A stretch of 49,257 nt of DNA from the NCBI GenBank assembly GCA_029007035.1, contig JAQXHC010000048.1:1-49257 (forward strand), written 5' to 3'. This DNA comes from Oscillospiraceae bacterium. Lineage in GTDB: Bacteria; Bacillota; Clostridia; Oscillospirales; Ruminococcaceae. Under the pieces are notes generated by a model, which worked only from the letters and a program-made list of their open reading frames with translations, had not been told where the DNA came from and searched no databases. The stretch's first letter is position 1, and each line of letters starts with the position of its first letter. The translations under genes were made by a program, and so were the position numbers. This document shows positions 1 through 7,790 of the stretch, piece by piece.

Positions 1-364
1 GGAATACAATAACAAAGGGATAGTTGTTTTCGTTTAGATAAGTGTTTAATTCTTCCTCGTAACGAATATCCTCATCACAAGCCCATACCAAAACTGTTTT
101 ATCAGGATAAAGGGAACCTGCTTCGCTATATCTCGATTCAAAATCGTTCAATACATAGCCATCTGCAAAGGTTATTTGACTATCAATCATCTGATCATCT
201 GATACGTCTTGATTCATTGATTCTGAATTAGACGATACATCAGTCATAGTTGGTTGCGACAAATCACTATCTAAGTTGCTTGAACCTTCTTCGGAAACTG
301 AACAGCCGTTGAGCGAGAAAACCGTAAAAATCATAGCGGTAACAAGAATGAGTTTATTTTTCAA
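1..364 (-). CDS. Lipoprotein, C-terminus cut off by window edge
   Basis: Minus-strand frame open from the window edge to a TTG start at 364, which has a GGAGAG ribosome binding site six bases upstream (371-376). No ATG suits this position, so the start was chosen on the ribosome binding site. The visible 121 residues begin with a basic-hydrophobic signal sequence ending in a lipobox SLNGC, followed by a Ser/Thr/Asp/Asn-rich linker typical of Gram-positive lipoproteins. The last visible stretch (KTVLVWACDED, then an acidic helix and YPFVIVF) looks like the first strand of a periplasmic-binding-protein fold, so an extracellular solute-binding protein is possible. That is inference only, because the rest of the gene is outside the window. 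Confidence 0.75.
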   Translation of the reverse strand, partial: MKNKLILVTAMIFTVFSLNGCSVSEEGSSNLDSDLSQPTMTDVSSNSESMNQDVSDDQMIDSQITFADGYVLNDFESRYSEAGSLYPDKTVLVWACDEDIRYEEELNTYLNENNYPFVIVF

Positions 365-435
365 TACAATCTCTCCTTACTAACAAAAATGGCATTGGCA
401 TTATAATATGCCAATTCCATTTTAGACATTTCCAA

Positions 436-834
436 TCAATAGACATAGTAGCCGTTGACAGTCCAACCGGTTTTGGAAATCACAGAACCACCTGTTTCTG
501 TTGCTGAATGTGAAGAAACGCACTTTTTCCAACCGTACCCATAGTTGTTGTACATATTGGCAGAGGTTCCGCTCGTTGAACTTCCGTTGCCATTGCCTGT
601 TGTGCTTGTGGTTTTAGCCGTACTCGTGTAGTAAGTTCCAGTTCCAGAACACGAAACAGCATGATTCGCATATCCATAGCTCGTAGAAATAGTCCACTGA
701 TGTGCGCTGTATTGATACGAACTATACGACATGCTTCCCAGTGTTCCAGAAGCCGCATTCGCTGTGATAGCAGACATCGACGAGAACACCATAACAGACA
801 TAATGGCGGCTACAATCTTTTTTGTGAGTTTCAT
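436..834 (-). CDS. Small secreted protein, unknown family
   Basis: 132-residue protein. I use the ATG at 834 (MKLTKK) rather than the in-frame start at 873, because AGGAAGG lies just upstream of 834 and the signal peptide begins there. Residues 1-28 are a signal peptide ending near ANAAS. The mature part is rich in Ser, Thr, Tyr and Gly with two cysteines and aromatic pairs (GYGW, GYYVY at the C-terminus), and has no catalytic motif I recognise. It has its own minus-strand promoter at 889-917. A lactococcin-972-like bacteriocin was considered because of the size and Ser/Tyr/Gly composition, but no diagnostic motif is visible and no immunity or ABC exporter gene lies next to it. Function unknown. 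Confidence 0.7.
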   Translation of the reverse strand: MKLTKKIVAAIMSVMVFSSMSAITANAASGTLGSMSYSSYQYSAHQWTISTSYGYANHAVSCSGTGTYYTSTAKTTSTTGNGNGSSTSGTSANMYNNYGYGWKKCVSSHSATETGGSVISKTGWTVNGYYVY

Positions 835-888
835 AACATACCTTCCTTTCCTTACCGTAGGGCTTAACGCCATCTACTTGATATTATT

Positions 889-917
889 ATAATACCACAA
901 AAGCCCAGAAAAGTCAA
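889..917 (-). promoter_or_regulatory. Promoter of the small secreted protein gene
   Basis: Read on the minus strand: TTGACT (912-917), 17-base spacer, TATTAT (889-894), ending about 55 bases before the start codon at 834. Good housekeeping-sigma match. Confidence 0.6.
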
Positions 918-1047
918 TGATATTTCAAGAAACATTCAAAAATAGCGTTATGCCCAAAACAGAGAAATTAAATTTAGGCACAATGCGCATAGTCATTTGT
1001 AGTGACCATCTCGTCCATAATAATAATATGAAGTTGTTATATGGCAT

Positions 1048-1278
1048 TCATTGCTGGACCTCACTTATGAAAGCAATGCCGTCCTTGAAACCAACCTTGT
1101 ACGCAACTCTCATCTCAGCGGCGGCGGTATCGCTCACGCAGTCAAGGATTTTGTGGAATATATCAATCTGCTTCTCGCTAAGAGAGTTTTCAAAGGGGAT
1201 ACAGAGCTTGTTAAACTCGTCAGAGAACTCGGCGGAGTGAATATCGCCCTGGCGGTAGTTGTAGAGTACATCAATCAT
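1048..1278 (-). CDS. Small acidic protein, DUF6809-like
   Basis: 76-residue protein starting at the ATG at 1278, with AAAGGA nine bases upstream. The longer in-frame start at 1437 is rejected because it has no ribosome binding site and its extra N-terminus looks non-coding. The pattern is MIDVLYNY, then a helical acidic region, then SEKQIDIFHKILDC and a C-terminal helix ending VGFKDGIAFISEV. This resembles the short all-helical proteins (DUF6809-type, as I remember them) common in clostridial genomes, often near mobile or accessory genes. No enzymatic motif. Function unknown. Confidence 0.6.
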   Translation of the reverse strand: MIDVLYNYRQGDIHSAEFSDEFNKLCIPFENSLSEKQIDIFHKILDCVSDTAAAEMRVAYKVGFKDGIAFISEVQQ

Positions 1279-1436
1279 CGTTATATGTCCTTTCAAATAC
1301 AGTATTATCGGAAAAGACTGCATTGAAATATTCGATAATTGGCGTTTACAAAGCTCCGGACATACGTTGTTATGCTCGGCAATAATTATGCTGTATTCCC
1401 TTAGCTGCTTTATTACGCGGCTGTATAATAATAACA

Positions 1437-1476
1437 CAAAACCGCTGGCTTTTTATTCCAAAAGTCAGCGGTTTTG
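1437..1476. repeat. Perfect-looking stem-loop (AAAACCGCTG arms)
   Basis: Inverted repeat AAAACCGCTGGCTTTT / AAAAGTCAGCGGTTTT with a short loop. Symmetric, with A-run and T-run flanks, so it could terminate transcription in either direction. No plus-strand gene precedes it and the minus-strand gene at 1278 lies downstream, so it may be the terminator of a gene that has been lost. From here to 1648 I see no gene. Confidence 0.5.
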
Positions 1477-1648
1477 TCAGAAATAGAGTTGTAGTAATCA
1501 CTGAGTCTGCATCTCAGCGTAATAAGCAAGAATCATTGAGCATGACATAAAAGTTATTACATCTGCAACAGCGGCAGAAAATATTTATTGTAATTTTATT
1601 ATAATACATAAGCGCCCATTTGTCAATAGTATATTGCGACGTATAGTA

Positions 1649-1677
1649 TTGACGACGTATTTTTTGTATGATATAAT
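1649..1677 (+). promoter_or_regulatory. Promoter of the padR operon with repeated GCGACGTAT/ACGACGTAT
   Basis: TTGACG (1649-1654), 17-base spacer, TATAAT (1672-1677). The octamer CGACGTAT occurs at 1637-1644 and again at 1653-1660, overlapping the -35/spacer region; this spacing of 16 is a candidate operator for the downstream PadR protein, which in many cases represses its own operon. A TTGTCGACA sequence follows the -10 and resembles a Spo0A box (consensus TGTCGAA). Confidence 0.6.
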
Positions 1678-1728
1678 AAATTTGTCGACAGTAATTTGTA
1701 AAAAATCACAAGAAAGGAAACGTTTCGA

Positions 1729-2103
1729 ATGCAGATTCGTGAAAATCTAAAAAAGGGCACGGTTGAAATGGTATTGCTTCATCTGCTGCAGGAAAGGGCT
1801 ATGTATGGCTATGAGCTGTTGCAGGAGATGAAAAAACGCAGCAATGAGAAATTCGTTCTTAAAGACGGTTCGATGTACCCTATCATGTACCGTATGATTG
1901 ATAAGGGGCTTGTCACTGACGAACAGGTTCTTGTAGGTCGTCGCCGCACCCGTGTGTATTATCATATTACAGATGCCGGAAAAGCATATCTTGAGGAAAT
2001 CAAGGCGGAATATTTTTTTATAACTGAGGGTATTTCCAATATTCTTAATCATCAGGAGGAATCATCATGCGAGTCACCCAACAAGAACGAAAACAATATC
2101 TGA
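1729..2103 (+). CDS. PadR family transcriptional regulator
   Basis: 124 residues with the characteristic PadR winged-helix N-terminus: a leading helix, LLHLLQERAMYGYELLQEM, then GSMYPIMYRMIDKGLV and the wing RRRTRVYYHITDAGKAYLEE. PadR proteins are ligand- or stress-responsive repressors that usually control a neighbouring membrane or export gene. Ribosome binding site AAAGGAAA lies upstream of the ATG. The last 37 bases overlap the start of the next gene, so the two are translationally coupled. The C-terminal dimerisation helix is short, placing it in the small PadR-s2 type rather than the phenolic-acid PadR. Target unknown; the next two genes are the obvious candidates. Confidence 0.9.
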   Translation: MQIRENLKKGTVEMVLLHLLQERAMYGYELLQEMKKRSNEKFVLKDGSMYPIMYRMIDKGLVTDEQVLVGRRRTRVYYHITDAGKAYLEEIKAEYFFITEGISNILNHQEESSCESPNKNENNI

Positions 2104-2480
2104 ATCAGATTAAAAAGCTGCTTGTCTGTAAAGGTTCTCAGCGAAAAAAATTTTTGAATTCTTTTGCGGATAATATGGACGAGTATCTGAAAGATAATCC
2201 CGACGCGGACTTTGCGAAGCTTCAGGAGGACATGGGAACACCGCAGGAAATAGCAAATGCGTTTCTTGAAAATGAAGACGCATCAAAAATCAAAAAGCGT
2301 ATGTCATTCAAGAAATGGATTATACTTGGTATTGTCGGTGTCTTAATAATTGCTGTAGTCTTCTTTGTCTGTGCTTTTATTGATTCTTACAAATCAAACA
2401 GAGGTTCTTTTAATGACACAATCACCGAGAGTCAGATACATGAAGATGCAATAGTAGAAGAAATTGTTTCCGAAAAATAA
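2067..2480 (+). CDS. HAAS/DUF1700-like membrane protein paired with PadR
   Basis: 137 residues starting inside the end of padR, with CAGGAGGA just upstream of the ATG at 2067. The N-terminal about 75 residues are helical and charged (YLNQIKKLL, FADNMDEYL, DMGTPQEIANAFL), matching the helical HAAS-type domain usually found immediately after PadR regulators in Firmicutes. One transmembrane helix follows (about residues 88-107, IILGIVGVLIIAVVFFVCAFI), then a short polar tail. The family is thought to be a membrane-associated partner of the PadR regulator; no enzymatic activity is expected. Confidence 0.75.
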   Translation: MRVTQQERKQYLNQIKKLLVCKGSQRKKFLNSFADNMDEYLKDNPDADFAKLQEDMGTPQEIANAFLENEDASKIKKRMSFKKWIILGIVGVLIIAVVFFVCAFIDSYKSNRGSFNDTITESQIHEDAIVEEIVSEK

Positions 2481-2504
2481 AAACAATGTACAAGGAGAAT
2501 TATT

Positions 2505-2978
2505 ATGAAAAAGAATATTTTTATATCATTCATTTTAACCATTGCAGTAATGATAAGTTGCTTTTCAATGCCTGTTCATGCTGCTGAGGAAAAAGTTGTA
2601 ATAAGCACAGTGGTAGAGTATTTCGATGACGGTTCCTACCTGATTACTACCATTACTGAAGAAGTCAACAACTCGAGAGCAAGTGTAAAGTCAGGGACAA
2701 AAACATCTACATATTCTAATTCAGATGGTGAAACGCAATGGACATACACGGTAACAGGCACTTTCTCATATACAGGCTCAAGTTCAACTTGTACCGCCGT
2801 GTCAGATTCTTACACTATTTCAAATGATAACTGGCATATGTCCAGCCATTCATGTTCAAAAAGCGGAAACAAAGCAAACGGCACAGTGACAATGAAATAT
2901 AAGGTTTTGGGTATTACTACAAATACAATTAGTAGAGATGTTACTTTAACCTGCAGTGCAACAGGTGTGCTGTCATAA
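2505..2978 (+). CDS. Secreted protein of unknown function, third gene of padR operon
   Basis: 157 residues with AAGGAG upstream. A signal peptide (MKKNIFISFILTIAVMISC to about VHAAEE) is followed by a Ser/Thr-rich, beta-strand-like mature domain with repeated pattern (TYTVTGTFSYTG, SDSYTISNDNWHMSSHSCSKSGNKANGTVTMKY) and ends TLTCSATGVLS. Two to three cysteines could form a disulfide. I recall many unnamed Firmicutes secreted proteins with this SKSGNKA / VTLTCSANG pattern, but I know no function. Being 24 bases after the HAAS gene, it is probably co-transcribed and PadR-regulated. The stretch 2979-3350 downstream has no convincing intact gene. Confidence 0.75.
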   Translation: MKKNIFISFILTIAVMISCFSMPVHAAEEKVVISTVVEYFDDGSYLITTITEEVNNSRASVKSGTKTSTYSNSDGETQWTYTVTGTFSYTGSSSTCTAVSDSYTISNDNWHMSSHSCSKSGNKANGTVTMKYKVLGITTNTISRDVTLTCSATGVLS

Positions 2979-3026
2979 ACAAGGGCTGCCCCACAGCTTA
3001 TGAAAAAATAAAGCAACATTTCTGTT

Positions 3027-3149
3027 ATGTTTATTACTCTCGGTAAGGCTGAATTGCATGAACTACTGAAATTTGCGAATGCAGGAGTTTTACTTATCAT
3101 AACAAGAAAGGGTGCGTTAAAAGTAATGCCCGAGAGCAGATATTGTTAA
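3027..3149 (+). pseudogene. Possible remnant of a Phd/YefM-like antitoxin ORF
   Basis: A 40-codon frame from ATG 3027 to TAA 3147-3149 with no ribosome binding site. The translated stretch GKAELHELLKFANAG followed by VLLIITRKGALKVMP has the shape of the Phd/YefM antitoxin N-terminus (helix, turn, then an IITRxGKPVAVL-type strand). The C-terminal part and any toxin gene are missing. Weak evidence; could be chance. Confidence 0.2.
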
Positions 3150-3180
3150 ATTGATTCGTGATTCTGAAAATGCATGAGAT

Positions 3181-3291
3181 TTAAAGAAATACCGCATAAT
3201 TATTGTCGTACAGGTATACAGACAGATTTTTGTGAAATCCGCAAAAATCCGCTGTGCATCTGAACATCAATTATTATGCGGTATTGTCTTG
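3181..3291. repeat. TTAA-ended palindromic repeat, long form
   Basis: Begins TTAAAG; outer arms AATACCGCATAATTATTG (3188-3205) and CAATTATTATGCGGTATT (3268-3285) are inverted repeats with one or two mismatches. The interior contains CAGATTTTTGTG, also present in the copy at 25958. One of several dispersed copies in this window (16441, 25958, 31904, 33445, 36841, 48684). Confidence 0.7.
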
Positions 3292-3353
3292 CAAAAATCC
3301 GGAGGATGTAGTAAAATAGTATAAGAAAAAACTGATTTCACGGAGATGATGCT

Positions 3354-4280
3354 ATGAATTTAATGCACCTGAAATATGCGGCGGAAATCGCAAAGGTCGG
3401 TTCGCTGAACAAAGCAGCGGAAAACCTGTATATGGGGCAGCCGAATCTTAGCCGCGCTATACGGGAGCTTGAAACTTCTCTCGGAATAACCATATTTGTG
3501 CGGTCGGCAAAAGGAATGTCCGTAACGCCCGAGGGCGAGGAATTTCTTCGGTATGCCCGGAAAATCTTAGCTGAAGTTGATGCTGTTGAAAAGCTGTATA
3601 AATCCGGAGCACGCACAAAGCAGACTTTTTCTGTTTCTGTGCCGAGAGCCTGCTATATTTCGGAGGCGTTTGCCCGCTTTTCCAGAAGCATCGACCCGAA
3701 TTGTCCTGCGGAGCTTCTTTATATGGAGACAAACGCGCTTCGTGCAATCAAAAATATTTTAGAATCGGATTATAAGCTCGGAATCATCCGCTATGCCGAA
3801 AATTATGACAAGTATTTCAAGGATATGCTGGAGGAAAAGGACTTTTCTCACGAACTTGTCTCGGAATTCAGGTATGTTCTGCTCATGAGCCGCGAACATC
3901 CGCTTGCAGATTGTGAGGATATCCGTTATGACGATTTAAAGAATTTTACGGAAATTGCACATGCCGACCCGTATGTGCCGTCGCTTCCTGCGGCGGCGGT
4001 GAAGAAAGAGGAGCTTCCCGACGATATCGAGCGGAGAATTTATATCTTTGAGCGCGCGAGTCAGTTTGATTTGCTGTCGGAAAATCACAATACGTTTATG
4101 TGGGTATCGCCGACTCCGGAAAAGCTGCTGAAGCGATATGACCTTGTGCAGAAAACTTGTCGGGATAACAGCCGTATTTACAGGGATATGCTGATTCACC
4201 GCCGTGATTATCATCTTACAGAGCTTGACAAGAGGTTTATTACCGAGCTTTGCAGGTCTAAGCGTCAGCATCTGAATTGA
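3354..4280 (+). CDS. LysR family transcriptional regulator
   Basis: 308 residues, usual LysR length. Residues 1-62 are the LysR helix-turn-helix (MHLKYAAEIAKVGSLNKAAENLYMGQPNLSRAIRELE, LGITIFVRSAKGMSVTPEGE), followed by the linker helix (RYARKILAEVDAVEKLY) and an effector-binding domain. GGAGATG precedes the ATG. The effector domain is divergent and gives no ligand clue. It is transcribed in the same direction as rex, 159 bases ahead of it, with no clear terminator between; it may or may not act on the rex-adhE operon. The partly palindromic sites at 4339-4372 could be its operator. Confidence 0.9.
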   Translation: MNLMHLKYAAEIAKVGSLNKAAENLYMGQPNLSRAIRELETSLGITIFVRSAKGMSVTPEGEEFLRYARKILAEVDAVEKLYKSGARTKQTFSVSVPRACYISEAFARFSRSIDPNCPAELLYMETNALRAIKNILESDYKLGIIRYAENYDKYFKDMLEEKDFSHELVSEFRYVLLMSREHPLADCEDIRYDDLKNFTEIAHADPYVPSLPAAAVKKEELPDDIERRIYIFERASQFDLLSENHNTFMWVSPTPEKLLKRYDLVQKTCRDNSRIYRDMLIHRRDYHLTELDKRFITELCRSKRQHLN

Positions 4281-4338
4281 AAAAATCCAACTGTTCAACA
4301 CTCCTGAATAAATCCTGAAGCCTCCTCAGCCAAATTAG

Positions 4339-4414
4339 ATACCGGATATATCGATATGTACAATACCGGTATGTCAAACAAACAGTTCCCTATATAATAA
4401 TGGTATGCTATAAT
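4339..4414 (+). promoter_or_regulatory. Promoter/operator region of the rex operon
   Basis: Two ATACCGG-type half sites (4339-4348 and the perfect palindrome ATACCGGTAT at 4363-4372) flank the palindrome ATATCGATAT (4348-4357). Two -10-like TATAAT hexamers follow at 4393-4398 and 4409-4414, without a strong -35. I do not see a good Rex operator of the TTGTTAA-N4-TTAACAA type here, so direct Rex autoregulation is not evident. Confidence 0.4.
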
Positions 4415-4439
4415 GTAAACGGAAAGGGAGGTGCGGGCA

Positions 4440-5048
4440 ATGAACAGCCTGTCAAAAGCAACACTCGGCAGACTGCCGGCTTATCTGAAATACCTCAGAA
4501 CCGTCGACGGTGAGCATATTTCCTCAGCCTCTATTGCTAAGGCTCTGGGTTTCGGCGAGGTTCAGGTGCGAAAGGATCTTGCAGCAGTAAGCGGAAAGGG
4601 AAAGCCAAAAATCGGATATGAAACAAAATCGCTTCTGAATCGGCTTGAATGCTGCCTCGGACTTGAACACCGCGAGCAGGCGATTCTTGCAGGAGCAGGC
4701 AAGCTCGGACGCGCTTTGCTTGATTATGACGGATTCGCAGATTATGGTGTGGAAATATCCGCTGCCTTTGACTGCGTGAAAACCATGCAGCTCTCCGAGG
4801 GCGGGAAACCGATTTATCCTATCGAAGAAATGCAGGACTACTGCTTCCGGAACGGGATCCGCATCGGAATACTTACAGTTCCCGGAAGTGCAGCGCAGGA
4901 GGTCTGTGACCTTATGGTAAAGAGCAATATATCTGCGGTGTGGAGCTTCGCGCCGGTCAGTCTTAAACTGCCGGAAAATGTCGTATTGCTTCGTGAAAAT
5001 TTAGCGTTGTCCCTTGCGCATCTTCAGAATCAACTATCACGGCCATAA
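4440..5048 (+). CDS. rex: Redox-sensing transcriptional repressor Rex
   Basis: 202 residues. I take ATG 4440 rather than GTG 4431 because the GTG overlaps the GGGAGGT ribosome binding site. Residues 5-60 form the Rex winged helix (LPAYLKYLRTV, SSASIAKALGFGEVQVRKDLAAVSGKGKPKIGY). Residues 80-95 hold the Rossmann glycine motif (ILAGAGKLGRALLDY). A C-terminal domain-swap helix ends the protein. Rex senses NADH/NAD+ and represses NADH-consuming fermentation genes when NAD+ is high. It is 15 bases upstream of adhE, a classic Rex target, and heads an eight-gene operon of redox enzymes, so its regulon is probably this operon and others. Confidence 0.93.
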   Translation: MNSLSKATLGRLPAYLKYLRTVDGEHISSASIAKALGFGEVQVRKDLAAVSGKGKPKIGYETKSLLNRLECCLGLEHREQAILAGAGKLGRALLDYDGFADYGVEISAAFDCVKTMQLSEGGKPIYPIEEMQDYCFRNGIRIGILTVPGSAAQEVCDLMVKSNISAVWSFAPVSLKLPENVVLLRENLALSLAHLQNQLSRP

Positions 5049-5063
5049 ACAGGAGGTAATGAA

Positions 5064-7778
5064 ATGGAAGCAAAAACCTATGAAATTGTTGACGGTGTTG
5101 AAAAGCTGGAACAGGCAATCGCGCGCGTGAGAAAAGCCCAGCAGATTTTCGCACGCTATACTCAGGAGCAGGTTGACAAAATTTTTCTCGCCGCCGCTTC
5201 TGCCGCAAACAAGCAGCGCATAGAGCTTGCAAAGCTTGCTGTTGCAGAAACAGGAATGGGCGTTGTTGAAGACAAGGTCATAAAGAATCACTACGCTGCC
5301 GAATACATATATAACGCCTACAGAGATACGAAAACCTGCGGCGTAATCGAGGAAGACAAGGCATTTGGAATTAAGAAAATTGCCGAGCCTATCGGTGTTA
5401 TTGCTGCGGTTATTCCAACCACAAATCCTACCTCCACAGCTATATTCAAAACTCTTGCGGCACTGAAAACACGTAACGGAATCATAATCAGTCCGCATCC
5501 GAGAGCGAAGATGTCGACAATTGCCGCTGCAAAGACTGTGCTTGAAGCTGCCGTTGAAGCCGGCGCTCCCGAGGGTATTATCGGCTGGATCGATGTACCG
5601 AGCCTTGAAATGACAAATCTTGTCATGAAAGAAGCTGATATCATACTTGCAACAGGCGGTCCCGGAATGGTAAAGGCTGCCTATTCGAGCGGAAAACCGG
5701 CTCTTGGAGTCGGTGCCGGAAATACTCCTGCAATTATTGACGAAACAGCGGATATTCTCCTTGCGGTCAATTCGATAATACACTCAAAAACCTTCGATAA
5801 CGGTATGATCTGCGCTTCCGAACAGTCGGTAATAGTTCTCGACAAGGTCTATGAGCCTGTAAAGGCAGAATTTGCCGCAAGAGGCTGTTATTTCCTCAAC
5901 GAGGAGGAAACCGAAAAGGTACGCAGAACAATTCTTATCAATGGTGCGCTTAATGCCAAAATTGTTGGTCAGAAGCCGCAAACTATCGCAGCTCTTGCTG
6001 GAGTTAAAGTTCCCGAGGGAACAAAAATCCTCATCGGAGAGGTGGAAAGCGTTGACATTTCCGAGGAATTTGCTCACGAAAAGCTCTCTCCCGTGCTTGC
6101 AATGTACAGGGCAAGGGACATTGAGGATGCTTTTGACAAGGCGGAACATCTTATTGCCGACGGAGGATATGGTCATACTTCGTCTATCTATCTCGACACA
6201 GCGACAGAGCAGGCTAAGCTTGATGAATTTGCTTCGCGGATGAAAACCTGCCGTATTCTCGTAAATACTCCGTCGTCTCAGGGCGGTATCGGCGATATAT
6301 ATAACTTTATGCTTGCACCTTCACTGACATTGGGCTGCGGCTCGTGGGGAGGAAATTCCGTCAGCGAAAATGTCGGCGTAAAGCACCTGCTCAATATCAA
6401 GACCGTTGCCGAGAGGAGAGAGAATATGCTTTGGTTCCGCGCACCCGAAAAGGTTTACATCAAAAGAGGCTGTCTGCCTGTTGCGCTTGATGAGCTTAAA
6501 AATGTTATCGGCAGGAAAAGAGTTTTCATCGTAACCGACAGTTTCCTCTATCAGAACGGCTACACCAGACCGATTACCGATAAGCTCAGTGAGCTTGGAA
6601 TTCAGTATACAACTTTTTCCGATGTTGCTCCCGACCCGACTCTTGCAAGCGCAAAGGCAGGTGCGGCTCAGATGAGCAGCTTCTGTCCCGACTGCATCAT
6701 CGCTCTGGGCGGCGGTTCGGCTATGGACGCAGCGAAAATCATGTGGGTACTCTATGAGCATCCCGAGGCTGATTTTATGGATATGGCGATGCGCTTTATG
6801 GATATTCGCAAGCGTGTATATACTTTCCCGAAAATGGGTGAAAAGGCTTACTTTATTGCGATTCCCACTTCTGCCGGAACAGGCTCAGAGGTTACGCCGT
6901 TTGCTGTTATAACCGACGAAAACAGCGGAGTTAAGTATCCTCTTGCCGACTATGAGCTGCTGCCGGATATGGCGATTATCGATACTGATTTTCATATGAG
7001 CGCACCGAAGGGACTTACAGCCGCTTCCGGTATCGATGCGGTTACCCACGCGCTTGAAGCATATGCTTCGATGATGGCTACCGACTATACAGACGGTCTT
7101 GCGCTTCGTGCGTTAAAGGTTATTTTTGAGTATCTCCCGCGTGCCTACGATAACGGGCAGACCGACGCTGAAGCCCGTGAAAAAATGGCAAATGCGGCTA
7201 CTATGGCAGGCATGGCATTTGCGAATGCGTTCCTCGGAGTATGTCACTCAATGGCGCATAAGCTCGGCGCTTTCCATCACCTGCCTCATGGAGTTGCAAA
7301 TGCTCTTATGATTGAGGAGGTGCTCCGCTTCAATGCCGCTGAAGCTCCTGCGAAAATGGGTACGTTCCCACAGTATGACCATCCGCATACTCTTGCACGC
7401 TATGCGGAAATTGCAGATTATCTCGGACTTCACGGCGAAACCGACACGGAAAAGCTTGAGGCTCTTATCAATGCAGTGAACGCTCTTAAAGAACGCGTAG
7501 GAATCAGGAAAACTATCGCGGATTACGATATTGATGAAAAGGATTTCCTTGAAAGCCTTGACGCTATGACCGAACAGGCATTCGATGACCAGTGTACAGG
7601 AGCAAATCCGCGTTATCCGCTGATGAGCGAAATCAAACAGATGTATCTTAACGCTTATTACGGCGAAAAGCATTTCACTGAAACCGAAATGCCTCAGACT
7701 TCGTCCGGTATCAGAAGCAATGACGCAGACAGTGCAAAGCAGGCTTATATAAAGTCGCTTGGCGGCAAAAAAATGTAA
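5064..7778 (+). CDS. adhE: Bifunctional acetaldehyde-CoA / alcohol dehydrogenase
   Basis: 904 residues, close to the family norm of about 870-900. The N-terminal half (about 1-440) is a CoA-acylating aldehyde dehydrogenase with PTTNPTSTAIFK, ATGGPGMVKAAYSSGKPALGVG and the catalytic cysteine C250 in NGMICASEQSV. The C-terminal half (about 455-860) is an iron-type alcohol dehydrogenase with GGGSAMDAAK, IPTSAGTGSEVTPFAV and the metal-binding histidines in HSMAHKLGAFHHLPHGVANA. It turns acetyl-CoA into ethanol, consuming two NADH, in the cytosol (as spirosomes in known homologues). AGGAGGT lies ahead of the ATG. Placed directly after rex, consistent with redox control. Confidence 0.97.
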   Translation: MEAKTYEIVDGVEKLEQAIARVRKAQQIFARYTQEQVDKIFLAAASAANKQRIELAKLAVAETGMGVVEDKVIKNHYAAEYIYNAYRDTKTCGVIEEDKAFGIKKIAEPIGVIAAVIPTTNPTSTAIFKTLAALKTRNGIIISPHPRAKMSTIAAAKTVLEAAVEAGAPEGIIGWIDVPSLEMTNLVMKEADIILATGGPGMVKAAYSSGKPALGVGAGNTPAIIDETADILLAVNSIIHSKTFDNGMICASEQSVIVLDKVYEPVKAEFAARGCYFLNEEETEKVRRTILINGALNAKIVGQKPQTIAALAGVKVPEGTKILIGEVESVDISEEFAHEKLSPVLAMYRARDIEDAFDKAEHLIADGGYGHTSSIYLDTATEQAKLDEFASRMKTCRILVNTPSSQGGIGDIYNFMLAPSLTLGCGSWGGNSVSENVGVKHLLNIKTVAERRENMLWFRAPEKVYIKRGCLPVALDELKNVIGRKRVFIVTDSFLYQNGYTRPITDKLSELGIQYTTFSDVAPDPTLASAKAGAAQMSSFCPDCIIALGGGSAMDAAKIMWVLYEHPEADFMDMAMRFMDIRKRVYTFPKMGEKAYFIAIPTSAGTGSEVTPFAVITDENSGVKYPLADYELLPDMAIIDTDFHMSAPKGLTAASGIDAVTHALEAYASMMATDYTDGLALRALKVIFEYLPRAYDNGQTDAEAREKMANAATMAGMAFANAFLGVCHSMAHKLGAFHHLPHGVANALMIEEVLRFNAAEAPAKMGTFPQYDHPHTLARYAEIADYLGLHGETDTEKLEALINAVNALKERVGIRKTIADYDIDEKDFLESLDAMTEQAFDDQCTGANPRYPLMSEIKQMYLNAYYGEKHFTETEMPQTSSGIRSNDADSAKQAYIKSLGGKKM

Positions 7779-7790
7779 GGAGGAGAGAAT

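Noticed and set aside
436..834. Lactococcin-972-like bacteriocin
   Set aside because: Size and Ser/Tyr/Gly content fit loosely, but no diagnostic motif and no immunity/export genes beside it.
4281..4439. Rex operator ahead of rex
   Set aside because: No TTGTTAA-N4-TTAACAA-like site found; the palindromes present (ATACCGGTAT, ATATCGATAT) do not match the Rex consensus.
5037..5783. Long minus-strand frame (248 codons) opposite adhE
   Set aside because: Cys/Arg/Ser-rich translation with no domain, no ribosome binding site, and it lies antisense to a certain gene.
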